DNA of 36,205 nt, from NCBI RefSeq assembly GCF_027307225.1, contig NZ_DAHUXJ010000131.1, positions 1 through 36,205 of the forward strand, written 5' to 3'. Positions within the stretch are counted from its first letter, which is position 1. Every line of letters starts with the position of its first letter. Shown piece by piece: positions 1 through 8,279 of the stretch. A program made the position numbers and the translations under genes. Origin of the DNA: Bradyrhizobium sp. (GTDB taxonomy: Bacteria > Pseudomonadota > Alphaproteobacteria > Rhizobiales > Xanthobacteraceae). The notes beneath the pieces are model-generated. The model was not told the origin of the DNA, made no database searches, and saw only the letters and a program-made list of their open reading frames with translations.

Positions 1-201
1 TGCGAGATCAGCGTGCTTCAGCGCCAGTGTCTCGGCCGCCGCATCGACGACCCCAAAAAGCTCCGAAACGAAATCGCAGCATGGCAACGACGGCGAAATA
101 AAACCCGAGCCCGCATCAAATGGATGTTCACAACCGACAAAACCCGCGCCAAACTCGGCCGCGCCTATCCAACGACCGTCAAAGAGTCAAAACCACTGTG
201 A
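1..201 (+). CDS. IS630 family transposase, C-terminal fragment cut by the window edge
   Basis: The frame is open from base 1 to a TGA at 199-201, so the gene begins outside the window. The visible 66 residues contain NEIAAWQRRRNKTRARIKWMF followed by TTDKTRAKLGRAYP, which I recognise as the C-terminal end of IS630-type DDE transposases, where a basic helix and the W-F-T-T-D-K-A/TR segment follow the last catalytic acid. The catalytic DDE residues would lie upstream and cannot be seen. The GTG at 13 is only an internal codon. The element's right end is probably just downstream, near the CTAG at 209-212, because IS630-type elements insert at TA, often within CTAG. Whether the full copy is intact cannot be judged. 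Confidence 0.8.
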   Translation, partial: CEISVLQRQCLGRRIDDPKKLRNEIAAWQRRRNKTRARIKWMFTTDKTRAKLGRAYPTTVKESKPL

Positions 202-204
202 CGA

Positions 205-216
205 ACCACTAGTGGT
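205..216. other. ACCACTAGTGGT palindrome at the probable IS630/chromosome junction
   Basis: A perfect 12-bp palindrome centred on CTAG lies four bases after the transposase stop. The TAG stop codon of the opposite-strand membrane protein gene (209-211) is inside it. IS630-type elements duplicate TA, often within CTAG, so this is a reasonable place for the element's right boundary. The left end and the matching TA are outside the window, so the boundary is inferred. Confidence 0.4.
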
Positions 217-877
217 GTCCAAGGTTAAGCGCCAGCGCGATTGCGCCGACCAGGATCAGGCTGATCGCCCAGACGGCATCGAGATTGAACCAGCTACGCG
301 AGACGAATTTCAAGCCGAGGTAACGGTAGACGAGCCAGGCCAGGCATCCGCCTGCGCCGATCATCGCGATTACGTGGACCATGGCGACGAGAACGGCGAC
401 GCCGAGATTGCCTTCGACAAGCCGGCCGGCTGCCCTGTCGTCGGCAGCGGCGGCGGTGCGGCACAGACCGAGATAGATCGGCACCAGCATGAGTCCGGCA
501 CCATGCGCGATCGCGATGGCGAACGACCAGAGGCCGAGTTGCGTCGGCGGTATTCGTGCCAACGATCGGGGATGGCGCCGATCGAGCAGACGAAAGACGC
601 CAAACCCGATCACGACAATGGCCGCAGCCAGTTGAATCTCGCGCCGCCATTCGGCGAGGCCGAGCAGAAGGCCGAACGGCAGGAGGATCACAAAAATGGC
701 CAGCAAATGCCCGGCCGCCAACGGACCGAGCGCCAGAAACAGCGCGCGCGGGCTTTTTTCCATCAGCCCCGCGGAGACCGCGAGCGGCCACCCCATGGCG
801 GGATTAACGCCGTGATAGAGGCCGCTCGCAACGACGGCCAGCCAGAGCCAGGCGCCTGTCCAATCGATCTGGCTCAA
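209..877 (-). CDS. Multi-pass membrane protein of unknown function, downstream of the SBP56 gene
   Basis: The 222-residue product is very hydrophobic, with about six membrane segments. A conserved-looking motif, GLYHGVNPAMGW, lies at residues 19-30 (His22), and a second His-Gly motif, AIAHGAGLMLVP, is near the middle. Histidines inside membrane segments recall metal-handling families of the HupE/NicO type, but I cannot place it in a named family. The start is TTG at 877, preceded by AGGG seven bases away; no better ATG exists before residue 28. The gene begins 19 nt after the stop of the SBP56-type gene on the same strand, so the two are probably co-transcribed, and a role in metal supply or export for that enzyme is a guess. 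Its stop codon falls in the CTAG next to the IS630 fragment, so its natural 3' end may have been altered. Confidence 0.7.
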   Translation of the reverse strand: MSQIDWTGAWLWLAVVASGLYHGVNPAMGWPLAVSAGLMEKSPRALFLALGPLAAGHLLAIFVILLPFGLLLGLAEWRREIQLAAAIVVIGFGVFRLLDRRHPRSLARIPPTQLGLWSFAIAIAHGAGLMLVPIYLGLCRTAAAADDRAAGRLVEGNLGVAVLVAMVHVIAMIGAGGCLAWLVYRYLGLKFVSRSWFNLDAVWAISLILVGAIALALNLGHH

Positions 878-896
878 CTTCAGGCCCTAGCGCCGG

Positions 897-2297
897 CTAG
901 GCCGACGGATAACAGAAGGAGTCCGTCGAGCAGTCGCCGCCCTCGAGCCGGATTTGATGCGGCCGATATCCGTCGGGAAAACTCACCCAATAATCCTTGG
1001 CGAGTTCGAGCCCACCGCTCGGACCAACATTGGCCATCACCGCAGCGCCAGGCATGCCGTCGGGATAGAACTGCTTGTCCCACGTCGAATAGAGCGAGTT
1101 CGTCCAATAGACGCGGTTGCCGTCGCGGCTGATTTCGACCATCTGCGGGCCGCCCGCATAAGCCTTGCCGTTCGTGTGAGGCGTACGGCGGGCGATACCG
1201 CCGATGTGCACGGAGCCTGCAAGCTTCGGCTTTCTGGGATCGCGCACGTCGTATTGCCGCATCTCGCCGGTGCCCCAGCAGGAAACATAGAGAAACCTGT
1301 CATCCATCGACAGGTCGATGTCGGTCACGAGCGGAGGCACCGCGCCAAAACCCTGCAGAAGCGGTGGCAGCTTCTCCTTCGGCGCAGGCTCGGGTGGGAT
1401 TGTCGCTGTCTTCTCGGCGTGGAATTTTCCGCCGTCCCGCCACCAGGTAAAGATCGACGCCTCCAGGTTCGTGGTATCGACCACGACGCCGACAAAGCCG
1501 TATTCACGAACCGGATCGTGCGCGGGACGCACCTCCAGCGCCATCTGATGATTGGCGCCGAGATCGATGGTTTGTACGTTGCGTCGTTCGCGCAGGTTCC
1601 AGAAGTGAAGCCGGTGACCGTATTTGTTGGCAAGAAGATCCTCGGCAACGATCCCGTTCTCGAACTGGGGCGGCAGCGCCCATTCACTCGTCACCATGTA
1701 GTCGCGCGGCAGGTTCCACCAGAAGTCATAGTGCAGCTGTTGTGGTCCCCGATCGATCTCCCAGCGCCCGAGCACCTCGAACGTCTCGCAATCCATGATG
1801 AAGACGCCGGGAGGTCCCTGCGTGCCGTCTTTTCCGCCGCCGCCCAGCGTGCTTACGTAAATGCCTTCAGGCCCGCAATGGATGGTGTGCGGCCGCGAGT
1901 AACCCGTCTTCTTGAACACCTCTTCGGGTTCGATGATCTTGTGAATGCGCGCCTTGGTAGGATCCGGCTTGGTGTCCACGATGTAGATGCGCGACGAGCG
2001 GATTCCGGGGATGACGAGATAGCGCCGCTCGATGAAAGCGTGGCCTGCGAGCGGCGACAGCGCCGACGAGCACGCGTTCCAGCCGAAATGATGAAATTCG
2101 TCGCCCTTGTTCGGCATCACGACCGTGTGGACGATCTGACTGTAGGTCGGCGAGGACGGCTTGACGTCGACGACCGCGAGCGCATCCGGTTTTGAGAAAT
2201 CCGGAGAGAGCAGCAGCATATAGGCGAAGTTTTCTGCGGGCGCTTCCATCGCCAGTCTGGGCGATGCATGAAAAGTGGGATCCGGCCTCATCGTCAT
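897..2297 (-). CDS. Selenium-binding protein 1 / methanethiol oxidase family protein (SBP56)
   Basis: The 466-residue product matches the SBP56/SELENBP1 family across its whole length. Visible family segments include HHFGWNACSSAL near residues 69-80, PHTIHCGPEGIYVSTLGGGG near 133-150, GPQQLHYDFWWNLPRDYMVTSEW, and SMDDRFLYVSCWGTGEMRQYD. The family forms a beta-propeller-like fold, and characterised bacterial (MtoX) and human members oxidise methanethiol to formaldehyde, sulfide and peroxide; the bacterial enzyme needs copper. I chose ATG 2297 because GGGAGG lies seven bases upstream and the protein then begins at the usual family start; the open frame further upstream is low quality. No export signal is obvious. 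A membrane protein gene follows 19 nt downstream. The family call is firm; the substrate is inferred from the family. Confidence 0.88.
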   Translation of the reverse strand: MTMRPDPTFHASPRLAMEAPAENFAYMLLLSPDFSKPDALAVVDVKPSSPTYSQIVHTVVMPNKGDEFHHFGWNACSSALSPLAGHAFIERRYLVIPGIRSSRIYIVDTKPDPTKARIHKIIEPEEVFKKTGYSRPHTIHCGPEGIYVSTLGGGGKDGTQGPPGVFIMDCETFEVLGRWEIDRGPQQLHYDFWWNLPRDYMVTSEWALPPQFENGIVAEDLLANKYGHRLHFWNLRERRNVQTIDLGANHQMALEVRPAHDPVREYGFVGVVVDTTNLEASIFTWWRDGGKFHAEKTATIPPEPAPKEKLPPLLQGFGAVPPLVTDIDLSMDDRFLYVSCWGTGEMRQYDVRDPRKPKLAGSVHIGGIARRTPHTNGKAYAGGPQMVEISRDGNRVYWTNSLYSTWDKQFYPDGMPGAAVMANVGPSGGLELAKDYWVSFPDGYRPHQIRLEGGDCSTDSFCYPSA

Positions 2298-2358
2298 CGG
2301 ATGCCTCCCTGTTTTGCGCAGTGATGCCCCCGGACGAGAACACGCCTTTGCGGCCCTT

Positions 2359-2382
2359 GGGTGGCAATTTGGGTGGCAATTT
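2359..2382. repeat. Two tandem copies of a 12-bp unit (GGGTGGCAATTT)
   Basis: GGGTGGCAATTT occurs at 2359-2370 and again directly at 2371-2382, in the gap upstream of the SBP56-type gene. It is perfect but short. No function can be assigned; it could be slippage or a small binding-site array. Confidence 0.6.
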
Positions 2383-2510
2383 GCGCGATTTGGAAGGTCA
2401 TCGCGCCCGGTCGGCGCCTGATCTCGGGACTCTTCCGCGTCCGTTTCACAAGCTGCCACCACCACAAGCGCAATAACTTTCTCGCGGAGAGTTCACGGTG
2501 GCAGGAGGTT

Positions 2511-2948
2511 TCACCCGTCAGGGACACCCGCCTTGCGCATGCCTTCACAGATGCGCTCGCGCTGCGAAAGATAGGCTGGATTATCGGTCGCCGCACCAAG
2601 GCGATAGCGACGGACGGTGTAAGCTGGATCGAGCGCAAGTCCGGCTCGGACCATCGATTGGGCCTCATCGGCCGCGCCGGCCAATGCGAGTGCAGCGGCC
2701 AAAAAGAAATGCGTGGGCGCGATGTTTCTGTTCAATTCAATGGCGTGACGAAGCTTCTCGATAGCCTCATCGTCTGCGCCGAGGGCCAATTTCGCTACAC
2801 CGGCCCACGTCATCCAGACATTGACGTTCGTATCACGGGGACAAAGGCGTAGTGCCTCAAGGATATGACCTTCGGTCTCGTTGCCACGGCCGATAAAATA
2901 CTTGGCAAGGCCGATAAATCCGTGGGCCATTGCAAGGTTTCTGTCCAA
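2511..2948 (-). pseudogene. C-terminal TPR remnant of a third cyclase-TPR gene
   Basis: The 145 or so codons align with the C-terminal ends of the two intact genes upstream: NLAMAHGFIGLAKYFIGRGNETE, EALRLCPRDTN, VWMTWAGVAKLALGADDEA, and the ending GMRKAGVPDG. The cyclase domain, the TolB-like middle region and the first TPR units are absent. At 2948 the frame starts only with TTG in the middle of what is a helix in the homologues, and the upstream sequence (2949-3040) does not continue the similarity. I read it as the remnant of a tandem duplicate whose 5' part was deleted. A short expressed TPR protein cannot be ruled out, since the frame has no internal stop. Confidence 0.75.
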
Positions 2949-3040
2949 CGGGGATGCGTCGGTGCGATAACGATGTCGCGACCTAAAATTGTTTACGCAG
3001 GTGCAACATGGGGGCTTAGGCTTCCTGTGAAGGCGTTAGA

Positions 3041-4828
3041 TTACCCCTCAGGCACCCCCGCTCTACGCAACCCCTCGTAGATATGCTCGCGGCCGGCAAG
3101 ATAGGCCGGACTATCGGTCGCTGGATTGTCGCGGAATCGAGCGATGGTGAAGGTCCGATCCAGCGCCAGGCCGGCTAACGCGGCTTTTTGTGCCTCACTG
3201 ATACGGCTGACATGAGCCAACGCGGTTGCAAGCCAGAAATGCGCAAGCGGCAAGTTCCGATTCATGTCCACAGCGCGATGAAGAAGAACCACCGCTTCCT
3301 CGTCAGCGCCAAGCTGTAGCTTGGCGACACCGGCGATCGTCAGCCAGACATATGCATTGGTGTCACGAGGGCTGAGGCGAAGCGCCTCGTGAATATGCGC
3401 CTCGGTCTCGGCGCCACGACCAACGAAATACTTCGCCTGACCGATGAAGCCGTGTGCCATTGCCAAGTTATGGTCGATCGCCAATGCCTGCTCAAACTCG
3501 GCAATGCCTTGAGATATCCGGTGTGTATGGATTTGAACGAACCCCAAGTACAAATGGGCAGAGGCGTGATCGGGTACCGACGACAGGACCTTGTTTAGTA
3601 CCGCTTCCGATGCGGCGAAGCGATCGCCACGTTCGTCGGTCATAAAAAAGAACCCGCTCATCGTATCGACAGTGGCGATGCCGACCGCAGCCTCGACATT
3701 TCCAGGATCGAGCGCGAGCGCACGTTCGAAGAAGCTGCGCGCCTGAAGCATGTGGTCGGGGGTCCACCCCTTATTCACGGACGCCATGCCCTGAAAATAA
3801 AGATCCATCGAGTCGGGATGTGGGGAGCGTTCGGCACGCCGAGCCTCCGCGGCGATCAAATGGGCGCCGAGCTGATTGGCAAGGCGCGCCACAATCTCGT
3901 CTTGCATATCGAAGAGATCCGCCAGTGGCTTATCGAAACGCTCGGCCCAGAGATGCGCCCCGCTATCGGCGTCGATGAGCTGCACGTTGATGCGCAAACG
4001 ATTGCTGCCGCGCTGCACCGAGCCTTCAAGGACATAGCGCACATTGAGTTCGCGGCCGATCTTTTTCACGTCGAAAGGCTTGCCCTTGTAGGTGAAGGCA
4101 GTGTTGCGGGCGATGACAAACGAGCCGCCGATGCGCGACAAGTCCGTGGTAAGGCTCTCCGTAACGCCATCGACAAAGTAATCCTGTTCGGGATCACCAC
4201 CTAAGTTGGCGAACGGTAGTACCACAATAGAAAGACGGGGTGTTGAGGGCGAGTTTGGCGTCGGGCTCCCACGCTGCCGCGTTGCGCTGTGTCCATTCTG
4301 AACGACGGCATAGGCCCGTATCGGACGGGCTATGTTCTTGAGGGTCTGCTCGCCCAGATCGGTGAACTCGACTGCGACTTTGCCGCTGACTTGATCGTAG
4401 GCAGAAGACGAGATGCAGATGCCGCCGGGTTCGGCTATTCCCTCAAGCCGCGCCGTGACATTGACGCTGTCGCCGAGAATGTCGTCACCATCAATCAAAA
4501 TGTCGCCGAGGTTAATCCCAATCCGGTACTGCATACGCCGGTCCTGCGGGATGCCTTCATTGCGTTCGGCCATTACGGCCTGTACGGCGACGGCGCATTC
4601 GACCGCATCGACGACCGAAGGAAATTCGAGAAGCACGCCATCCCCCGTGGTCTTCACGATACGACCGCCATGCTTTGCTGTCAGCGCATCCGTGACGACT
4701 CGGTGTTCGCGCAGAATGCGCGCGGTGCCCGCTTCATCGAGCCCCATCAGGCGTGAATAGCCCGCCACATCAGCGGCCAATATCGCCGCCAACCTGCGTT
4801 CAACCCGACTTGGCTGGTCCGCGGCCAT
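3041..4828 (-). CDS. Class III adenylate/guanylate cyclase with TolB-like and TPR regions (copy A)
   Basis: The 595-residue product has three parts. Residues 1-180 are a class III nucleotide cyclase homology domain: LAAILAADVAGYSR carries the first metal Asp (Asp20), KTTGDGVLLEF the second (Asp63), and GDSVNVTARLEG the catalytic Asn/Arg pair. Residues about 205-330 resemble the N-terminal domain of TolB (LSIVVLPFANLGG, YFVDGVTESLTTDLSRI, DLFDMQDEIV). The rest is TPR units ending GLRRAGVPEG. Class III cyclases make cAMP or cGMP from ATP or GTP; this architecture is common and multicopy in rhizobia, where the TPR part is thought to sense or bind partners. Start: ATG 4828 with AGAGGGA ten bases upstream, preferred to an in-frame TTG nine bases earlier that overlaps that site. 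No membrane segment is evident. It lies 197 bp downstream of copy B on the same strand. Confidence 0.88.
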   Translation of the reverse strand: MAADQPSRVERRLAAILAADVAGYSRLMGLDEAGTARILREHRVVTDALTAKHGGRIVKTTGDGVLLEFPSVVDAVECAVAVQAVMAERNEGIPQDRRMQYRIGINLGDILIDGDDILGDSVNVTARLEGIAEPGGICISSSAYDQVSGKVAVEFTDLGEQTLKNIARPIRAYAVVQNGHSATRQRGSPTPNSPSTPRLSIVVLPFANLGGDPEQDYFVDGVTESLTTDLSRIGGSFVIARNTAFTYKGKPFDVKKIGRELNVRYVLEGSVQRGSNRLRINVQLIDADSGAHLWAERFDKPLADLFDMQDEIVARLANQLGAHLIAAEARRAERSPHPDSMDLYFQGMASVNKGWTPDHMLQARSFFERALALDPGNVEAAVGIATVDTMSGFFFMTDERGDRFAASEAVLNKVLSSVPDHASAHLYLGFVQIHTHRISQGIAEFEQALAIDHNLAMAHGFIGQAKYFVGRGAETEAHIHEALRLSPRDTNAYVWLTIAGVAKLQLGADEEAVVLLHRAVDMNRNLPLAHFWLATALAHVSRISEAQKAALAGLALDRTFTIARFRDNPATDSPAYLAGREHIYEGLRRAGVPEG

Positions 4829-5025
4829 GACCCGCAAATCCCTCTTGGCGTCGCGTCATCTTGTACAATAAGCCAACTGCCATGCAACCCACGCTCGCCG
4901 CTGAAGTCCTCGGTCCCAGTTCATTTGGCTGACGTCGGACATACGGCCGCTCGTGGCACTTTGTGACACTGGATGAAGCCAGATCGCGACAGCCGAAGTG
5001 AGATGAAAAAGGGCGTGGGGATGGC

Positions 5026-6792
5026 TCACTCGGGCACGCCAGCCGCCCTCATGCCTTCGTACATACGCTCCCGACCGGCCAGATAGTTGGAATTTTTGCT
5101 CGATATGCCGGCACGGAAGCGGCTGATCGTGAACGTCGGATCGAGTTCGAGTCCCGCGCGCGCGGCTGCGCGCGCGTCGTCGAGCTGGTCGATCAGGGCG
5201 AGGGAAGCTGCAAGAAAGAAATGTGCGGCCGCGAAATTACGGTTGGCGTCCAATGCTCTACGCAGCCACACAACCGCTTCAGAGTCGTTGCTGAGTTGGG
5301 CTTTGGCATTCCCCACCCACGTCAGCCACAAGGCAATTTTTGTGTCCCGTGGGCTGAGGCGCAGAGCTTCGTTTACGTGCCCCTCGGTCTCGTCCGCGCT
5401 CCCACTGAAATACTTGGCACCGCCGATCAGCCCGTGCGCGAAAGCCAGATTTCGATCGAGCGCCAGCGCCTGCTCGCATTGGACGATGCCCTCCACCGCG
5501 CGGTTGGAGCAGATTAGAACGTGCCCCAAAAGGAGGTGCGCCATCGGATGGTTTGGAGCAAGCGACAACACTTTGGTTAAAGTAGCCGTTGCCGCGGCAA
5601 GGCGCTCCGCCCGGTCGTCGGCCATGAAATACGCGCCGCGCTGCGTGTCGACGGTCGCTTTGCCCACGAGGGCCTCGATGTTACGCGGATCGAGCGTGAG
5701 CGCGCGTTCGAAGCAGTCCATTGCCTGCGCTACATTCTCAGGCGATGAGCCCTTGTTGATCCAGGCCGCACCCTTGAAATAAAGGTCCATCGAATCGGGA
5801 TTGGGCTCGTATTCCACCCGATGAGCCTCGGCTTCGATCATCTGGATATTCAGTGTGTTCGCAAGCCTTGATACGATCTCATCCTGCATGTCGAAAAGAT
5901 CGGCAACCGGCTTGTCGAATCGCTCGGCCCAGAGGTGATTTCCTGTCTCCGCGTCTATAAGCTGCACGTTCACCCGAAGACGCTTGCCGCCGTGCTGAAC
6001 GCTGCCCTCCAGCACGTACCTCACGTTCAATTCGCGACCGATCTGTTTCAGATCGACATGCTTTCCCTTGTAAGTGAAGGCGGTGTTGCGCCCGATGACA
6101 AAGCTTCCCGATATGCGCGACAGATCGGTGGTCAGACTTTCGGTCACGCCATCGACGAAATATTCTTGTTCGGGATTGCCACCTATGTTGGCGAAGGGAA
6201 GCACCACGATCGAAAGGCGCGGTGGCGCTGAAGCGGTGGCTACCTTCGTCTGCACCGGCCTGCGTACTTCGAGCGAATAAGCCCGGATAGGCTCGGCAAT
6301 GTTCTTCAGACTCTGCTCGCCGAGATCACTGACCACCAGATCGAGCCGCGCCTTGACCTGCCGATAGGCATCCTCGGACAGGCAAATCGCCCCCGGCTTG
6401 GCGACGCCTTCAAGGCGGGCGGCAATATTGACGCTGTCGCCCATGAGATCGCCGTCCGATTCCTCGACAACGTCACCGAGGTGGATTCCCATACGAAACT
6501 CTATGCGGCGATCTGGCGACAGTCCGGCATTGCGCTCGACCATGCCGTTCTGAACCTCAATGGCGCAGCGCACGGCGTCGACCACACTGCTGAACTCGAC
6601 CAGGGCTCCATCGCCAGTGCGTTTTACAACGCGCCCGTTGTGGACGGAAATCGTCGGATCAATCAGATCGCTTCGCAGCGTCCGCAGCCGCGCCAGCGTG
6701 CGGTCCTCGTCACTGCCCGCGAGGCGGCTGTAACCCACAACATCGGCGGCAAGAATCGCGACGATCTTGCGGTGCGTTTGGTTGCCGGTCAT
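5026..6792 (-). CDS. Class III adenylate/guanylate cyclase with TolB-like and TPR regions (copy B)
   Basis: The 588-residue product has the same plan as copy A. The cyclase domain shows VAILAADVVGYSR (Asp17), KRTGDGALVEF and MGDSVNIAARLEG, so the metal-binding and transition-state residues appear intact. It is followed by LSIVVLPFANIGG, a TolB-like region (YFVDGVTESLTTDLSRISG), and TPR units ending GMRAAGVPE. The middle region is the part most alike between A and B; the cyclase domains have diverged more, so the two may answer different signals or differ in activity. Start: ATG 6792, with GGGGA about ten bases upstream; the in-frame TTG at 6822 would add ten residues unlike the family. Divergence at the N-terminus and similarity at the C-terminus fit an old tandem duplication. 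Confidence 0.88.
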   Translation of the reverse strand: MTGNQTHRKIVAILAADVVGYSRLAGSDEDRTLARLRTLRSDLIDPTISVHNGRVVKRTGDGALVEFSSVVDAVRCAIEVQNGMVERNAGLSPDRRIEFRMGIHLGDVVEESDGDLMGDSVNIAARLEGVAKPGAICLSEDAYRQVKARLDLVVSDLGEQSLKNIAEPIRAYSLEVRRPVQTKVATASAPPRLSIVVLPFANIGGNPEQEYFVDGVTESLTTDLSRISGSFVIGRNTAFTYKGKHVDLKQIGRELNVRYVLEGSVQHGGKRLRVNVQLIDAETGNHLWAERFDKPVADLFDMQDEIVSRLANTLNIQMIEAEAHRVEYEPNPDSMDLYFKGAAWINKGSSPENVAQAMDCFERALTLDPRNIEALVGKATVDTQRGAYFMADDRAERLAAATATLTKVLSLAPNHPMAHLLLGHVLICSNRAVEGIVQCEQALALDRNLAFAHGLIGGAKYFSGSADETEGHVNEALRLSPRDTKIALWLTWVGNAKAQLSNDSEAVVWLRRALDANRNFAAAHFFLAASLALIDQLDDARAAARAGLELDPTFTISRFRAGISSKNSNYLAGRERMYEGMRAAGVPE

Positions 6793-7321
6793 CCGCCGGG
6801 TCCCCGAAAATGGATTGGGCAATAAGTGCGAATGCTATTTCAAGTCGAACAATAAAGCCATGACCAACCACTCGTCATTTGTTCGGCCGACCGACAGCTA
6901 GGGCCTTGTCCCGCCGGGCGATTCTGCTGGAAAATCCTTTGGCCGTCCGCGCACTTCCGGTCCGCTGGCCCTTAGCAGTTATGGCTGATCCAGCCGACGA
7001 TGTCGCTATCGGGATCGAAGCGGGTGATGGGCGCCCACCCAAAATTCGGCTTGCGCCGTCGGGCAAATCACCTTTAGAAGCCCGCCCGTCTCGCGCCCCT
7101 TCACGAGGGGCGTATCGCGATCGTCACGGACGTTGGGCGCGGGATGCGGTGGACGCCTCACATGCGACGGACGAGCGCATGCGAGGTGTACGGCGAAGCC
7201 ACGTGGTTCTGACGTCTCGACGCTGACGTCAAGCGAGCGACAATGCTTGCGCATTGCGCTGGTGACGGTGACAAAAAGCCCGATCGCCGGGAAGAGCGTG
7301 GAATAAGCCGTTCAAACCATT
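6793..7321. other. Gene-free stretch with repeat-like sequence
   Basis: No open frame here has the character of a protein; the short frames on both strands are arginine- and proline-rich shadows. A 7-bp stem with a 5-nt loop (CGCCCCT at 7094-7100, AGGGGCG at 7106-7112) is present. The second half (about 7080-7320) resembles, from memory, mosaic intergenic repeats that recur in Bradyrhizobium genomes and give rise to spurious arginine-rich annotations. A genome self-comparison would settle whether it is multicopy. Copy B of the cyclase reads away from here, so its promoter should be in the first 100-200 bases, but I see no convincing -35/-10 pair. Confidence 0.5.
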
Positions 7322-7430
7322 GCGCGGGGAATGCCGGGTGTTTCCGGTGTGACCGTGGTGACTAACTTGTGTGCTTTCTTACTACGCACACAAGGCTGCG
7401 GGCGCGCCGAGCGCCCGGCATTCCCTGCGC
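7322..7430. repeat. Nested inverted repeat, probable intergenic repeat element
   Basis: GGGAATGCCGGG (7327-7338) pairs with CCCGGCATTCCC (7414-7425), and the pairing extends outward through GCGC on both sides with one mismatch. Inside it, CTTGTGTGC (7366-7374) pairs with GCACACAAG (7386-7394). The element could fold into a long two-stem hairpin in RNA or single-stranded DNA. There is no gene on either side within 200 bases in a position to use it as a terminator, so a dispersed palindromic repeat is the best reading. Confidence 0.7.
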
Positions 7431-7518
7431 CCTCCGATTTTCGAGGGGCGATGATGGCAACAACCCGGGCGAAACAGGCCGCGGGAATGCCCCGCTGTGA
7501 CCTGAGGTCCCGTCGCGG

Positions 7519-7612
7519 CTCATCCTTCGAGACGCGCGCGAGCACGCTCCTCTGGGTGAGGTCTCCCTCATGGCGAGGAGCGCGCCGCACGGCGCGCGTC
7601 TCGAAGGATGAG
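7519..7612. repeat. REP-like palindrome with 20-nt arms and nested inner stems
   Basis: The 20-nt arms at 7519-7538 and 7593-7612 are perfect inverted copies, with the core CATCCTTCGAGACGC. A second stem, CGCTCCTC (7545-7552) with GAGGAGCG (7575-7582), is nested inside. The core motif is, from memory, one of the commonest palindromic repeats in Bradyrhizobium and Rhodopseudomonas intergenic DNA. It lies directly upstream of the phosphatase promoter and may insulate that gene from upstream transcription. Confidence 0.75.
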
Positions 7613-7626
7613 GTCCCTCGCGACCG

Positions 7627-7654
7627 TTGAATCGAAGGTGCCCGGCCCTATAAT
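7627..7654 (+). promoter_or_regulatory. Housekeeping-type promoter for the phosphatase gene
   Basis: TTGAAT at 7627-7632 and a perfect TATAAT at 7649-7654 are separated by 16 bp. The predicted transcript would start near 7661, leaving a leader of about 20 nt that contains AAGGA at 7669-7673 before the ATG at 7680. The promoter begins about 15 bp after the REP-like palindrome. Confidence 0.55.
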
Positions 7655-7679
7655 GCAGGCCAGAAAACAAGGAAAAAAC

Positions 7680-8186
7680 ATGATCCACGTCTGCTCGCTC
7701 GCCGCCCTGCCCGCAACTGTCAAGACCACTGGCGCGAGCCATATCCTCACCATCATGGCCAATGTCGATCAGGTACAGCGGCCTACGTCAGTGCTTCCCG
7801 CCAACCACCTGAAGGTTCAGGTCGACGACATCACCGAGGCGGTCGAAGGCTTTGTCGTGCCGGCGGAGGTCCATGTCGAGCAAATCCTGAATTTCGTGCG
7901 CGGCTGGAATCGCAGCGCGCCGCTGGTCGTGCATTGTTACGCCGGCATCAGCCGCTCGACCGCGAGCGCCTTTGCCGCGGCCTGTGCGCTCAATCCGCAT
8001 CGCGACGAAAGCGCGATCGCGCGCCAGATCCGCGCCGCCTCGCCGATTGCTTCGCCGAACCGGCTGATCGTCAGCCTCGCCGACCAGGCGCTGGGACGCG
8101 AGGGACGGATGCTGCGCGCGCTGGACGAAATGGGGCCGGGCAGCCTGATCAGCGTCGGCCAGCCGTTCCGGATCGATCTCGAATAA
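7680..8186 (+). CDS. Small protein-tyrosine / dual-specificity phosphatase-like protein
   Basis: The 168-residue product contains VVHCYAGISRSTASAF, the CX5R signature of cysteine phosphatases, with nucleophile Cys86 and phosphate-binding Arg92. VDDITE at residues 48-53 may supply the general acid. It lacks other domains, a signal peptide and membrane segments, so it should be cytoplasmic. In the family the cysteine attacks phosphotyrosine, phosphoserine/threonine or other phosphoesters; the substrate here is unknown, and rhizobial proteins of this type are usually annotated only as tyrosine phosphatase-like. Start: ATG 7680 with AAGGA six bases upstream; the earlier in-frame ATG at 7653 lies inside the predicted -10 box. 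It is transcribed with its own promoter, and the next gene on the strand begins 93 nt later. Confidence 0.8.
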   Translation: MIHVCSLAALPATVKTTGASHILTIMANVDQVQRPTSVLPANHLKVQVDDITEAVEGFVVPAEVHVEQILNFVRGWNRSAPLVVHCYAGISRSTASAFAAACALNPHRDESAIARQIRAASPIASPNRLIVSLADQALGREGRMLRALDEMGPGSLISVGQPFRIDLE

Positions 8187-8279
8187 TCTATCGCCTGGGC
8201 TCCTCCGGTTGAACTTGGGCCGTCCGAGGAGACACTCAGTGAGATGCACGCGGCGGAGGGGCTCGCGGCGGAGGGGCGG

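Noticed and set aside
212..1132. 306-codon plus-strand frame opposite the membrane protein and SBP56 genes
   Set aside because: It is a composition shadow of two recognisable minus-strand genes: rich in Arg/Asp/Gly/Gln with no family motif.
954..2195. 413-codon plus-strand frame
   Set aside because: Lies wholly over the SBP56-family gene on the other strand, which has clear family motifs.
2294..2668. 124-codon minus-strand frame between SBP56 and the cyclase remnant
   Set aside because: Overlaps the cyclase remnant in another frame and includes the 12-bp tandem repeat; no family recognised.
7331..7630. 99-codon plus-strand frame and its minus-strand counterparts
   Set aside because: Translation of the two palindromic repeat elements; Arg/Pro-rich on both strands.
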